Assembly: GCA_035906255.1 (NCBI GenBank)
Contig: JAMIFM010000025.1
Location: 124,001 to 188,000, forward strand
From: SB11 sp035906255
GTDB taxonomy: Bacteria; Bacteroidota; Bacteroidia; UBA8524
Direction of reading: 5' to 3'
DNA length: 64,000 nt
In this document: positions 42,617-51,537 of the stretch, piece after piece
Layout: the number at the start of each line of letters is the position of its first letter
Numbering within the stretch: position 1 is the first letter of the stretch
Notes under the pieces: generated by a model
The model's database searches: none
What the model was told of the DNA's origin: nothing
The model's input: only the letters and a program-made list of their open reading frames with translations
Translations under genes and position numbers: made by a program

Positions 42617-42853
42617 GGGTTAAAAATCTGTTTCGGTAAGAGTACCAAAACCTTCTACCAATAGTATGTTACGGTGTTATAGTGTTACACTGTTATGTTG
42701 TTATTTTTGTTACGTGCAGCACAAGAGTTATAGCGTTTTGGAAAGATTTGGCTACAAAAAGTCAAAGAACAACTTGTACATATTAATTTGAAAAACGGAA
42801 ACAGAGGCCAACACAACCTGTTTAATAAATCAGCAAACTGTAAACCTAAAACA
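42617..42853. other. Intergenic region between yidC and nif3 promoters
   Basis: About 300 bases (42565-42865) separate the divergent yidC and nif3 genes. Apart from the two promoters it contains an 8-bp-period repeat (42667-42715) and otherwise AT-rich sequence with no convincing open reading frame or structured RNA. Confidence 0.5.
42667..42715 (+). repeat. Octamer tandem repeat TGTTAYNN
   Basis: TGTTAC or TGTTAT starts at 42667, 42675, 42683, 42691 and 42699 (exact 8-nt period) and again at 42708 after one extra base. The seventh and eighth positions vary. Lies upstream of both divergent promoters. Confidence 0.7.
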
Positions 42854-42861
42854 TAACTTTG
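42854..42861 (+). promoter_or_regulatory. -7 box TAACTTTG for nif3
   Basis: TAACTTTG matches TAnnTTTG and ends 4 nt before the GTG start codon of nif3. Confidence 0.65.
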
Positions 42862-42865
42862 CCTT

Positions 42866-43963
42866 GTGCAGATAAAAGATATTATACAGTACCTTGAAAC
42901 AATTGCCCCGCTTGCATTGCAAGAAAGCTATGATAACAGCGGGCTGATAGTGGGAGATAAAGAAGCCCCGGTGAAAGGCGTGTTAGTGAGCCTTGATTGT
43001 ACCGAAGAAGTGGTGCAAGAGGCTATTGAAAAAGGATGCAACCTTATCGTATCACATCATCCTATTGTTTTTAGCGGTTTAAAAAAGATTACAGGGGCAA
43101 CATATATTGAGCGGGTGATAATAAAAGCCATACAAAACAACATTGCTTTGTATGCCATACATACTAACTTGGATAATGTGCTGAAGAATGGGGTGAACGC
43201 AAAAATTGCTGAGAAACTGGGACTAAGCAATCCCCGCATTTTATCGCCCAAAGCTGATGTGCTTTGCAAGTTGGTAACGTATTGCCCAACTGCGCAGGCC
43301 GATGTTGTGCGGCAAGCAATATTTGAGGCAGGGGCAGGGGTGATTGGTAACTACGACCTGTGCAGCTTTAATAGCGACGGGGTAGGGACATTTAGAGGGA
43401 ATGAAGGAGCTGACCCTTTTGTAGGCAATGTGGGTGAGTTGCACAAAGAAAACGAAGTACGTATTGAAACGGTTTTCCCTGTATGGCGGCAAGGCGCTGT
43501 GGTAACAGCGTTGTTGGCAGCACACCCGTATGAAGAAGTAGCGTACGATGTATATGCGCTAAAGAATAAACATCCGCAAACAGGGGCTGGAATGATTGGT
43601 ACATTACCTGTTGAGATGGACACAAACGATTTTCTTGCGCTGCTAAAAACAGCTATGAAAGCCGACGGAATACGTTACACACCGTATGCTCAAAAAATAA
43701 AAACAGTAGCAGTTTGTGGCGGTTCGGGTAGTTTTTTAGTACGTGATGCGATAGCTCAAAAGGCGGATGTGTTGGTAACCGCTGATTTTAAATACCACCA
43801 GTTTTTTGATGCCGAAGGCCGCATTATGATTGCCGATATAGGCCATTATGAAAGCGAGCAATATACAATTGAACTTTTAGGCGAGATTTTAAATAAAAAA
43901 TTCACTACTTTTGCGGTTCTTTTTACGCAAGTAAATACAAACCCAGTAAACTATTATAAATAG
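42866..43963 (+). CDS. Nif3-like dinuclear metal-centre protein
   Basis: 365 residues. GTG start at 42866, where the conserved QIKDIIQYLETIAPLALQESYDNSGL begins. Metal-site motifs: SHHPIVFSGLKKITG, AIHTNLDNV, and near the C-terminus ADFKYHQFFDAEG and IGHYESEQYT. The central 100-residue insertion (about 125-225) is the PII/CutA-like domain found in long Nif3 proteins. Often annotated as GTP cyclohydrolase I type 2, but the true activity is unsettled. Stop codon abuts the next ATG, so the two genes are translationally linked. Confidence 0.9.
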   Translation: MQIKDIIQYLETIAPLALQESYDNSGLIVGDKEAPVKGVLVSLDCTEEVVQEAIEKGCNLIVSHHPIVFSGLKKITGATYIERVIIKAIQNNIALYAIHTNLDNVLKNGVNAKIAEKLGLSNPRILSPKADVLCKLVTYCPTAQADVVRQAIFEAGAGVIGNYDLCSFNSDGVGTFRGNEGADPFVGNVGELHKENEVRIETVFPVWRQGAVVTALLAAHPYEEVAYDVYALKNKHPQTGAGMIGTLPVEMDTNDFLALLKTAMKADGIRYTPYAQKIKTVAVCGGSGSFLVRDAIAQKADVLVTADFKYHQFFDAEGRIMIADIGHYESEQYTIELLGEILNKKFTTFAVLFTQVNTNPVNYYK

Positions 43964-44722
43964 ATGGAAGCTACCATTGAAGAAAAACTGAAGGCTCTGC
44001 ACACATTGCAGCAAATTGATTCGCAGATTGATAAAATTAAATCAGTTCGCGGGGAGTTGCCAATGGAGGTTGCCGATCTTGAGGACGATATTACCGGCCT
44101 TGAAACCCGTATCCAGAAATTTAATGCTGAGATTGACGAGTTTGAAGAGAACATTCAGACCAACAAAAACAAAATTAAGGATGCCCAAACCTTTATTAAG
44201 AAATACGAAGGGCAGCTTACCAATGTGAAAAACAACCGTGAGTTTGACGCATTGAACAAAGAGATTGAAATTCAAGGTCTTGAAATACAAGCTGCTGAGA
44301 AGCGTATTAACGAGGCTAAGCGTTCGATAGACTTGAAAAAAGAAATAATTGCTTCTTCAACTACTGAGTTGGATGGTCGTCGTATCGACCTTGAAAACAA
44401 AAAGAAAGAGTTGAACAACATTGTTGGCGAGACTGAGAAAGAAGAGCAAGAGTTGATGAAAACCCGCAACAAAGCTGAGAAAGATATTGAAGACCGTTTG
44501 CTGTTTGCCTACAACCGTATACGCGGTTCGGTGAAAAACGGTATTGCCGTAGCTACAGTTATCCGTAACTCTTGCAGCGGTTGCTTTGGTACCATTCCTT
44601 TGCAAATGCAGTCTGATATTCGCCAGCACAAACGCATCATAATTTGCGAACACTGCGGACGTATTTTGGTTGACACGCACAAAGAAGAAGAGGAAGAAAT
44701 GGTAGAGCGTTTTATGGCTTAA
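43964..44722 (+). CDS. CdsZ-type coiled-coil zinc-ribbon protein
   Basis: 252 residues. A long helical hairpin/coiled coil (about 5-195) rich in Glu/Lys, then a C4 zinc ribbon: CSGC (about 203-206) and CEHC (about 230-233) followed by GRILVD. This family is regularly encoded next to Nif3; it is proposed to interact with nucleic acid or with ribosome-related targets, but the role is not established. Ends in an acidic stretch. Its transcript is followed by a hairpin that lies inside the next gene. Confidence 0.85.
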   Translation: MEATIEEKLKALHTLQQIDSQIDKIKSVRGELPMEVADLEDDITGLETRIQKFNAEIDEFEENIQTNKNKIKDAQTFIKKYEGQLTNVKNNREFDALNKEIEIQGLEIQAAEKRINEAKRSIDLKKEIIASSTTELDGRRIDLENKKKELNNIVGETEKEEQELMKTRNKAEKDIEDRLLFAYNRIRGSVKNGIAVATVIRNSCSGCFGTIPLQMQSDIRQHKRIIICEHCGRILVDTHKEEEEEMVERFMA

Positions 44723-44728
44723 CACCAT

Positions 44729-46264
44729 ATGACAGCGATACACAACAACATACACAAAAGGCTTTTGGCAATTGCTGCCAAAAGCCTTTTTGTTTTTATA
44801 GCGTTGCTTACAACTACCGGGCACGGTTTGTATGCAGGTTTTGATTACAGTGCTAACTATCAGGCGGCAATGAAAGATATACTATCGCTGAAACTTGAAA
44901 GCGGTAGTGCAATACTGGCCAAAGAAAAGGCGGCAAACCCTACTAACACCTTGGTGATTTTAGGGGAGGACTATGTCGATTTTTTTAAGATACTGATAAA
45001 CGAAAACAAGGCTGAATACGAAAAGCTGGTGCCCAATTTTTCAGCCCGCTTAACAGCCCTTGAGAAGGGGGATAAAAACTCACCTTGGTACAACTATAGT
45101 CGTGCCGAAGTTTATGTTCATTGGGCTACGCATCGTTTACGTTTCGGAGAGTATTTCAAAGCTGCTACTGAAATACGCGAGGCATATAAAATACTTGAAG
45201 AGAATATTAAAAAGTACCCTGATTTTTTACCCAATAAAAAAACAATGGGTATGCTTGAAACCATTGTGGGCACTATACCCGAAAACTACCAATGGATGGC
45301 AAACATTGTAGGGCTTGACGGTGACATAAGCAGCGGAATTGCAAAAATAGAAACCATAATAAACAGCAATGCTAAATTGGATTATCTGCCCTTACAAAAG
45401 CAGGAGGCACTGTTTATATATGTGTATCTGCAAATGTTTGTGTTAAAGAAGCCACAAGAGGCTTGGGTACTGGTAGAAAAAAATACCAACGATTACAAAA
45501 CCAATCTGTTGAACTGCTATTTACGTGCAAACATTGCACTTAAATGCAAAAAGACAGACATAGCTATTGAAACCCTAAAAAAACGTCCTGTGGGCAAAGA
45601 GTACCACAAGTTTTATTATTTAGATTATCTGATGGGGCAAGCCAAGCTATACCGTAACGATGCAGATGCGGATAAATACTTCAAAACGTATGTGTCGTTC
45701 CATCCTGGCCAAAACTATATTAAAAGTGCCTATATACGTCTTTCGTGGTTTTACTTCCTGAAGAAAGAAACAAGTTCTTACGAACGCTACCGCTCAATGG
45801 CAAACCGTTACGGGGCTGAGGAAATAGAAGAAGACAAACGGGCGCAAAAAGAAGCAAAAGGGAATGTAGCAACGGATGAAATACTATTGAAAGGGATGTT
45901 GTTTTTTGACGGGGGGTATAACGATAAGGCATTAGCCACCCTAAACAGTGTTTCTGAAACAAGGTATGCTACCGCTGAACAAAAACTGGAGTATAACTAC
46001 CGCAAAGCACGTGTATACCACGAAATGGGCAAAACCGATTTGGCCATAGAGCTATATAAAAAGGTAATGACCGATGGTAAAAATCTTACCGTGTACTATG
46101 CTGCCAATAGCTGCCTGCTGCTTGGAAACATACATGAGGATAAAGGTGAGTTTGGAAATGCTTGCAACCGCTATAAGCAATGCTCTGAGTATAAGAATAA
46201 AGAATACCGCAACAGCATTTTGCAAAAAGCTAAAGCAGGTATGAAACGCTTGGGATGTAAATAA
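44729..46264 (+). CDS. Secreted TPR protein
   Basis: 511 residues. N-terminal signal peptide (KRLLAIAAKSLFVFIALLTTTGHGLYAG) and a helical body with several TPR-like units, clearest at the C-terminal half (ATAEQKLEYNYRKARVYHEMGKTDLAIELY, VYYAANSCLLLGNIHEDKGE). Probably periplasmic or outer-membrane-associated. The first 20 codons coincide with a perfect hairpin plus T-run (44756-44797), so its transcription from the upstream promoter would need read-through. No closer family recognised. Confidence 0.7.
   Translation: MTAIHNNIHKRLLAIAAKSLFVFIALLTTTGHGLYAGFDYSANYQAAMKDILSLKLESGSAILAKEKAANPTNTLVILGEDYVDFFKILINENKAEYEKLVPNFSARLTALEKGDKNSPWYNYSRAEVYVHWATHRLRFGEYFKAATEIREAYKILEENIKKYPDFLPNKKTMGMLETIVGTIPENYQWMANIVGLDGDISSGIAKIETIINSNAKLDYLPLQKQEALFIYVYLQMFVLKKPQEAWVLVEKNTNDYKTNLLNCYLRANIALKCKKTDIAIETLKKRPVGKEYHKFYYLDYLMGQAKLYRNDADADKYFKTYVSFHPGQNYIKSAYIRLSWFYFLKKETSSYERYRSMANRYGAEEIEEDKRAQKEAKGNVATDEILLKGMLFFDGGYNDKALATLNSVSETRYATAEQKLEYNYRKARVYHEMGKTDLAIELYKKVMTDGKNLTVYYAANSCLLLGNIHEDKGEFGNACNRYKQCSEYKNKEYRNSILQKAKAGMKRLGCK
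44756..44797 (+). terminator. Strong hairpin with T-run inside the TPR gene's signal-peptide region
   Basis: Perfect 15-bp stem (44756-44770 / 44776-44790), loop ATTGC, followed by TGTTTTT. By form this is a textbook intrinsic terminator for the nif3-zinc ribbon operon, yet it lies at codons 10-23 of the downstream gene. Confidence 0.75.
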
Positions 46265-46267
46265 GGC

Positions 46268-46804
46268 TTACCAAAAAATAATCTGGTAGATTTTAGTGTG
46301 CGATTTACGCCATTGCTTGCCGCCCTTATATTCAACAGCTTTACCTTTAGTATATACAATAAAGCCTGCTTCGTTTGACTGGAAGTAATCAGCAAGCCTC
46401 TCACCCGGCATGTCAATGCCTTGGCGGGTAAACTTGTGTTTCTTAAAGTTCTCGTTAAACATATGCTTTACACTTACATCAGTGTATCTGTTTCCGTTAG
46501 CATACAATACAGTGATAGAATCTGCGACGCTAAAAGGAGGTTCACCGTAGATGCTTACATTTATAACAACGTCTTTTTTTGTAGAATCCCCTTTAGTGTA
46601 AGTAAAGTCTGCTGTTAACTTATCGCCATCCGCTGTTTTGTATTCAATGGGCTTTATATAAAACAGCATCTTACCTTCCCCTTTAAAATATGATTCAGCA
46701 TATTTAGATATTTTTCCTCCGCTGCCCGTTACTTTCAACCCGCACGAATACCAAAAGCAAACTGCCATGCAAAGGCATATTAGGGTATTACTTCTTCTTC
46801 TCAT
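46268..46804 (-). CDS. Hypothetical lipoprotein
   Basis: 178 residues from ATG 46804 (a GTG at 46810 is in frame). N-terminal basic/hydrophobic segment with lipobox WYSCG. The remainder is beta-rich with no recognised family; it contains ISKYAESYFKGEGK and a C-terminal KGKAVEYKGGKQWRKSH segment. Overlaps the upstream lipoprotein gene by 17 nt, so the two are co-transcribed. Convergent with the TPR gene. Confidence 0.6.
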   Translation of the reverse strand: MRRRSNTLICLCMAVCFWYSCGLKVTGSGGKISKYAESYFKGEGKMLFYIKPIEYKTADGDKLTADFTYTKGDSTKKDVVINVSIYGEPPFSVADSITVLYANGNRYTDVSVKHMFNENFKKHKFTRQGIDMPGERLADYFQSNEAGFIVYTKGKAVEYKGGKQWRKSHTKIYQIIFW

Positions 46805-47312
46805 CTTCACAAATCATTTGTTTAAAAAAGGCATCAACATTATTGTAAAATTCGTTTCGGGTTTCCTCTTTGTCAAACACGGCATCCACCAATACTGAGT
46901 TGGTTAAATTCTTTTGCTTAAAGTGGATTTTAACAAGGTTTTGCCCGTTGGTTTTCAAAACATTATAACAATAATATTGCGTGCTGTCTGTTTCTTTCAC
47001 CTGCTCATTAACAATAGTTATAGAACTGTCAGCCTTTATCTTTTCTGAAATTTTATCAGGTAAATCTCCCAATACAAAGCTAAAATAGCGTTTGCCTTCA
47101 TCGGTAATGGTTAGTTTATTAATGTAACACTGCACATCCTTCACCCGCAATACACTGTCGTATAATTTTAATGCTTCTTTGCTTACGCCTGTTTCTTTTT
47201 CACCGCTCTTAAGCACATAACAGCCAATCATACCGTAATTCATTTTGGTTTTTGTTTTGCAAGAAGCAAAAGCCACAATGGCAAAAAGGGCAATCAGTTT
47301 TAGTAGTTTCAT
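46788..47312 (-). CDS. Hypothetical lipoprotein
   Basis: 174 residues from ATG 47312 (the in-frame TTG just upstream is less likely). Signal with lipobox FASCK at about residue 18. Has a Cys pair separated widely (GCYVL and QCYINK) and an acidic/basic C-terminus (CEDEKKK). No family recognised. Possibly functions with the following lipoprotein because of the overlapping arrangement. Confidence 0.6.
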   Translation of the reverse strand: MKLLKLIALFAIVAFASCKTKTKMNYGMIGCYVLKSGEKETGVSKEALKLYDSVLRVKDVQCYINKLTITDEGKRYFSFVLGDLPDKISEKIKADSSITIVNEQVKETDSTQYYCYNVLKTNGQNLVKIHFKQKNLTNSVLVDAVFDKEETRNEFYNNVDAFFKQMICEDEKKK

Positions 47313-47340
47313 CAATCAATACTTTTTTCGGGCAAAATAA

Positions 47341-47370
47341 AAAAAGAGTAACAATGCTGTTACTCTTTTT
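47341..47370 (-). terminator. Intrinsic terminator after the TRL-like gene
   Basis: Thirteen-base-pair perfect stem AAAAAGAGTAACA / TGTTACTCTTTTT, loop ATGC on the plus strand; U-rich in the minus direction. Separates the TRL-like gene from the downstream lipoprotein pair. Confidence 0.85.
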
Positions 47371-47401
47371 TACATTATATGAAATAATTAACGAATTAAA
47401 A

Positions 47402-47683
47402 TTATTCGCCTGTTACGATACATTCGTAAGTGATAAGAAGACCAAGGATGTTTCTGGTTTTGAAATCAACAGTAGATATTTTAGAAATACCACCGTCTTT
47501 AGCAGCTGACATAATGCTGGCGTCAGCATCAAAACACAATACGCCAAGGTAGCAGTTACCTGAAGCGCGACCTACTTTTGAACCTACTTCGTTGCTGGTA
47601 GCAGCTACAGGAACAGTTAGTGAACATGATGCAATGCTTAAAGCAGCAAATAAAACTAATGTTGATTTGATTAACTTTTTCAT
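47402..47683 (-). CDS. TRL-like lipoprotein
   Basis: 93 residues from ATG 47683 (the preceding in-frame codon at 47689 is TTG). Lipobox IASCS at about residue 20. The mature part matches TRL-like domains: PVAATSNEVGSKVGRASGNCYLGVLCFDADASIMSAAKDGGISKISTVD-type pattern, ending LGLLITYECIVTGE. The family is found in small bacterial lipoproteins of unknown role, first noted near tRNA genes; no tRNA gene is nearby here. Confidence 0.8.
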   Translation of the reverse strand: MKKLIKSTLVLFAALSIASCSLTVPVAATSNEVGSKVGRASGNCYLGVLCFDADASIMSAAKDGGISKISTVDFKTRNILGLLITYECIVTGE

Positions 47684-47786
47684 AGACAATATTTTTTAAT
47701 GTATAGCAATAATAACCATTTTTAGCGGTTTTGCAAGCCTTGCGAATACTAAAAATTTATAACCTGCTATTCTCCACCAAAAAAAG

Positions 47787-47794
47787 TAACTTCG
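47787..47794 (+). promoter_or_regulatory. Near-consensus -7 box TAACTTCG for the MATE gene
   Basis: One mismatch to TAnnTTTG, 24 nt ahead of the ATG. Listed with low confidence. Confidence 0.3.
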
Positions 47795-47818
47795 CCGCCC
47801 TCTCGGCAAAGAGTATTC

Positions 47819-49222
47819 ATGCAAAACTTCTGGGAACGATACCGCAGCGATTTAAAACAGACTTTTTTATTAAGCGTACCTATTATAATAGGCCAATTGG
47901 GCACTATTTTAATGGGGTTGTTTGATAATGCTATGGTGGGTGCAATGGAATCTGCTGCTTTTGACCCCAACGAACCTGAAAAATACGGTGCAATGGCCGT
48001 AGCCGCGGCAGGCGTTAGTAATGCCATATTTAACTTATTTGCTGTATTGGGCTCAGGGATAATGATGGCGGTATCTACCTTGGTATCTATCAGCAAAGCA
48101 AAAAAAGATACAGCGGCGTGCGGCGGGTATCTTAAATACAGTTTAGTGGCTTCGTTTATTGTTACCATAGTAATAACTGCAATACTGTTGGTAATGATAG
48201 CCAATATGCAGGTATTTGTGAAAGGTGACTTAATACAAAAAATGGGCAGGGAGTACTTGCTTATCATCACATTGGGTACATTCCCCATGTTGGCAGGGCT
48301 GGCCGTAAAAAACTTTACTGATGGGCTTTCATACACCAAACCCGCTATGGTTATTACCCTTATAGGGGTAGTGATGAACGTGTTTTTAAACTGGTTGTTT
48401 ATATACGGTAATTGGGGCTTTCCCGCATGGGAGCTAAAAGGAGCTGCCTATGCCACTGTTATTTCGCGCATCTTTATTTTTGTAGCCTTATTAGCCTATG
48501 CATATCGTTCAAAATTGTTTGAAGCCTATCGTAAAATGCCAAAAGGCATTAACTTTTCATCAGCAGAGTTAAAAGAAATTTTTAGAATTGGCTTGCCCTC
48601 AGGTTTTCAATACTTTTTTGAAGTAGGTGCATTTGCAGCCGCAAACATTATGACCACGTGGATAGGCCCCTATCAATCGGCTGCTCACCAAGTGGCCTTA
48701 TACTTGGCAGCAGCTACCTATATGGTATCAGTAGGGTTGTCATCAGGCGGAGCCATCAGAGTAGGAACTGCATACAGCGAGGGTAACTTGCCCGCTATCA
48801 AACGTGCAGGGTATTCAGCACTTATTTTAGTTCTGTTATCAATGGCTGTCACAGCATCCTTATTCGTCATATTTAATCAAACACTTCCTGAGCTATTTAA
48901 TAAGCAGGCTAATGTTATGGCCTATTCCTCATCGCTGTTGTTAATAGCCGCCTTGTTTCAGTTTTCAGATGGGGCGCAAGCGGTTGCTTTGGGCATACTG
49001 CGCGGCGTGACCGATGTTCGTTATCCTACCATTGTAACCCTTATTGCCTACTGGGTAATAGGTTTGCCGTTGGCCTATGTATTCACTTTCGTATGGGGGA
49101 TGGATGTACAAGGAATTTGGTACGGACTGACCATAGGGCTTACGGTATCAGCCATATTACTTACCCGTAGGTTTTGGGTACTTACAACGAAGAAGAGCCC
49201 CTTTTCACCGAAATTTGATTAG
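47819..49222 (+). CDS. MATE-family multidrug/metabolite exporter
   Basis: 467 residues, about twelve membrane helices in two halves. Signature start LLSVPIIIGQLGTILMGLFDNAMVGAM and second-half LPSGFQYFFEVGAFAAANIMTTWIG. MATE proteins export organic cations or secondary metabolites using Na+ or H+ gradients; substrate not predictable. Stands alone. Confidence 0.93.
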   Translation: MQNFWERYRSDLKQTFLLSVPIIIGQLGTILMGLFDNAMVGAMESAAFDPNEPEKYGAMAVAAAGVSNAIFNLFAVLGSGIMMAVSTLVSISKAKKDTAACGGYLKYSLVASFIVTIVITAILLVMIANMQVFVKGDLIQKMGREYLLIITLGTFPMLAGLAVKNFTDGLSYTKPAMVITLIGVVMNVFLNWLFIYGNWGFPAWELKGAAYATVISRIFIFVALLAYAYRSKLFEAYRKMPKGINFSSAELKEIFRIGLPSGFQYFFEVGAFAAANIMTTWIGPYQSAAHQVALYLAAATYMVSVGLSSGGAIRVGTAYSEGNLPAIKRAGYSALILVLLSMAVTASLFVIFNQTLPELFNKQANVMAYSSSLLLIAALFQFSDGAQAVALGILRGVTDVRYPTIVTLIAYWVIGLPLAYVFTFVWGMDVQGIWYGLTIGLTVSAILLTRRFWVLTTKKSPFSPKFD

Positions 49223-49227
49223 CTTTT

Positions 49228-49257
49228 TTGAGGCTAACCAATCATACTGTATTTTTG
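49228..49257 (+). promoter_or_regulatory. Promoter of the S46 peptidase gene (TTG-N19-TATTTTTG)
   Basis: TTG at 49228-49230 and TATTTTTG at 49250-49257, spacer 19 nt, 23 nt ahead of the ATG. Confidence 0.7.
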
Positions 49258-49280
49258 TCGCCCATTAACTTATTATTACC

Positions 49281-51470
49281 ATGATAAAAAAATTAGTACT
49301 ATCCTTATTCTTGGCCTTTAGTATGCTTGCTGCTAATGCCTCGTTCGAACCGTCTGACGAGGGAATGTGGCTGCCTATTTTGCTAAAAAAATATAACTAC
49401 GACCAAATGAAAAAGCTGGGCTTGAAACTAAAGCCTGAGCAGATTTACGATGTAAACAAAGCCAGTCTTAAAGATGCAATACTATGGTTTGGTGGCGGTT
49501 GCACAGGCGAAATAGTTTCAGGTACGGGTTTGGTGCTTACCAACCACCACTGCGGGTACGGAGCTATACAATCACACAGTACCGTACAGGATAATATTTT
49601 AGATAACGGTTTTTGGGCTAAAACCCTTGCCGAAGAAAAACAAAATGCCGGACTAAGCGTATCGCTATTGGTGCGTATGGAAGATGTTTCATCGCAAATT
49701 ATGCCTGCTTTAATGGGCTTGAACGATGAGCAAAAAGCCGGAAAGATTAAAGAACTAACCGATACCATTGCCAAAAGGGCTACCGCAGGTACTCACTACG
49801 AAGCATTTGTAAAAGACATTTTTAAAAACAACCAATACATACTATATGTAATGGAGCGTTTTAACGATGTACGTTTAGTTGGTACCCCTCCCCAAAACAT
49901 TGGTAAATTTGGTGGTGATACTGATAACTGGATGTGGCCGCGCCATACCGGTGATTACTCAATGTTCCGCATTTATGCTAACAAAGAGAACAAACCCGCA
50001 GATTACTCAACCGATAACGTACCCTACAAACCCAAATACTCGCTGTCAATATCATTAGATGGTGTTAAAGAAGGCGATTATGCCATGATTATGGGCTTTC
50101 CCGGCCGTACCAACCGCTACGAAACCGCTATGGGTATTCAAATGGCAATAGATAAAGTAAATCCTGCCATTGTAAAATTGCGTGAAAAAAGGCTTGAGTT
50201 GATGAAACAACAAATGAGCAAGGATGTTGCCGTGCGCATTCAGCTTTCATCACGTTATGCTCAAATAGCCAACTACTGGAAATACTTTATCGGCCAAACT
50301 GAGCAAATCAAACGCCTTAAAGTGGTTGACCAAAAGAAAGCCGACGAAGCCAAGTTTAAAGTATGGGCTGAAGGTAAATCTGAGTATGCCAACCTGTTCA
50401 CAAACATTGATAAAGCCTATGCCGAATACTTGCCTATTTGTACACACCGTACCTATTTGAGCGAAGGTATCTTAGGTTCAATTATTCTTAATCAGGCATC
50501 AGGTTTTGCAAGTCTTGATAAAGCCCTTGTTGATGGTAAAGAAGATGTAAAAACAAAAGCAGTTGACGGGTTGAAAAAACGCACCGAGGCCATCTTTAAA
50601 CTATACAACCCTACAGTAGAAGAAAACATATTGGCAGCAATGCTTGGTTACTTCTATTCAGATATTCCTAAAGACCAACACCCCGCGATTTTGGGTGAGA
50701 TTTTGGCTCAATACCCCGGTGTTGCAGCTGATGAAGCCTTTACCAAATATGCCGCAAGCATTATGGCAAACAGTATGATGGTATCGCAAGATAAAATCAA
50801 TGCGTTTTTGGCTAACCCTACTTTAGAGGCGTTGAATGCTGACCCTGCATACAAACTTGTAAAAGCATTTAACGATAACTACGATAAAAACTACAAAGCC
50901 CGTGTAGATGCTTTTACTGCTGCTACTGCTAAAGAAGGTGAGTTGTACATTAAAGGTTTGATGGCAATGGATCCTTCAAGGAATTTTTATCCCGATGCTA
51001 ACAGCACATTCCGTTTAACTTATGGTTCAGTAAAAGGATATACCGGAAAAGATGCGGTGGTATATAAATACTATACTACTCTTGACGGTGTTGAAGAAAA
51101 ATATGTACCCGGTGACGACGAGTTTGATGTACCTACAAAATTGCTGGAATTGAACCGTAATAACGATTTTGGAGCCTATGCAGATAAAGCCACAGGTGAG
51201 TTGATTACCTGCTTTATTACTGATAACGATATTACAGGCGGTAACAGCGGTAGCCCTGTAATGAACGGTAAAGGTGAGTTGATTGGTTTGGCGTTTGACG
51301 GTAACTGGGAAGCAATGAGCGGTGATATTGTATTTGATACCCGCTACAAGCGCACCATAAGTGTAGATATACGTTACGTATTGTTCACTATTGATAAATT
51401 GGCCGGAGCAACCAACATTATTAAAGAACTTAACCTTGTAAAAGGTGGTAAAAAAGTAACCATTTACTAA
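49281..51470 (+). CDS. S46-family dipeptidyl-peptidase (DPP7/DPP11-like)
   Basis: 729 residues. Signal peptide (MIKKLVLSLFLAFSMLAANA). Family S46 periplasmic serine exopeptidase of Bacteroidetes and relatives. Catalytic motifs: VLTNHHCGYGAIQ (His pair 89-90), FGGDTDNWMWPRHTGDYS with the Asp, and TGGNSGSPVMNGKGELIGLAFDGN-type Ser site near the C-terminus. It releases dipeptides from peptides after Asp/Glu (DPP11) or hydrophobic residues (DPP7); I cannot decide which from sequence by eye. Supports amino-acid or peptide use as nutrient. Confidence 0.93.
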   Translation: MIKKLVLSLFLAFSMLAANASFEPSDEGMWLPILLKKYNYDQMKKLGLKLKPEQIYDVNKASLKDAILWFGGGCTGEIVSGTGLVLTNHHCGYGAIQSHSTVQDNILDNGFWAKTLAEEKQNAGLSVSLLVRMEDVSSQIMPALMGLNDEQKAGKIKELTDTIAKRATAGTHYEAFVKDIFKNNQYILYVMERFNDVRLVGTPPQNIGKFGGDTDNWMWPRHTGDYSMFRIYANKENKPADYSTDNVPYKPKYSLSISLDGVKEGDYAMIMGFPGRTNRYETAMGIQMAIDKVNPAIVKLREKRLELMKQQMSKDVAVRIQLSSRYAQIANYWKYFIGQTEQIKRLKVVDQKKADEAKFKVWAEGKSEYANLFTNIDKAYAEYLPICTHRTYLSEGILGSIILNQASGFASLDKALVDGKEDVKTKAVDGLKKRTEAIFKLYNPTVEENILAAMLGYFYSDIPKDQHPAILGEILAQYPGVAADEAFTKYAASIMANSMMVSQDKINAFLANPTLEALNADPAYKLVKAFNDNYDKNYKARVDAFTAATAKEGELYIKGLMAMDPSRNFYPDANSTFRLTYGSVKGYTGKDAVVYKYYTTLDGVEEKYVPGDDEFDVPTKLLELNRNNDFGAYADKATGELITCFITDNDITGGNSGSPVMNGKGELIGLAFDGNWEAMSGDIVFDTRYKRTISVDIRYVLFTIDKLAGATNIIKELNLVKGGKKVTIY

Positions 51471-51483
51471 AATATTTAATGAC

Positions 51484-51523
51484 AAATGGCGCAGAGATAC
51501 TATCTTGTATCTTTGCGCCATTT
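51484..51523. promoter_or_regulatory. 17-bp hairpin containing the -7 box of the DUF4920 gene
   Basis: Arms 51484-51500 and 51507-51523 pair over 17 bp with a single G-U, loop TATCTT. The right arm includes TATCTTTG (51508-51515), a -7 box 22 nt ahead of ATG 51538. The hairpin also lies 14 nt after the peptidase stop, so it may end that transcript and start the next. Confidence 0.65.
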
Positions 51524-51537
51524 AAATTTTAACCCTT

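Noticed and set aside
47767..48339. 190-codon open frame antisense to the MATE gene
   Set aside because: Hydrophobic only because it is the complement of membrane helices; overlaps a clear gene and its promoter.
49219..49240. TTAGC ... GCTAA hairpin after the MATE gene
   Set aside because: Only five base pairs with a large T-rich loop; it overlaps the -33 element of the next gene, so not called as a terminator.
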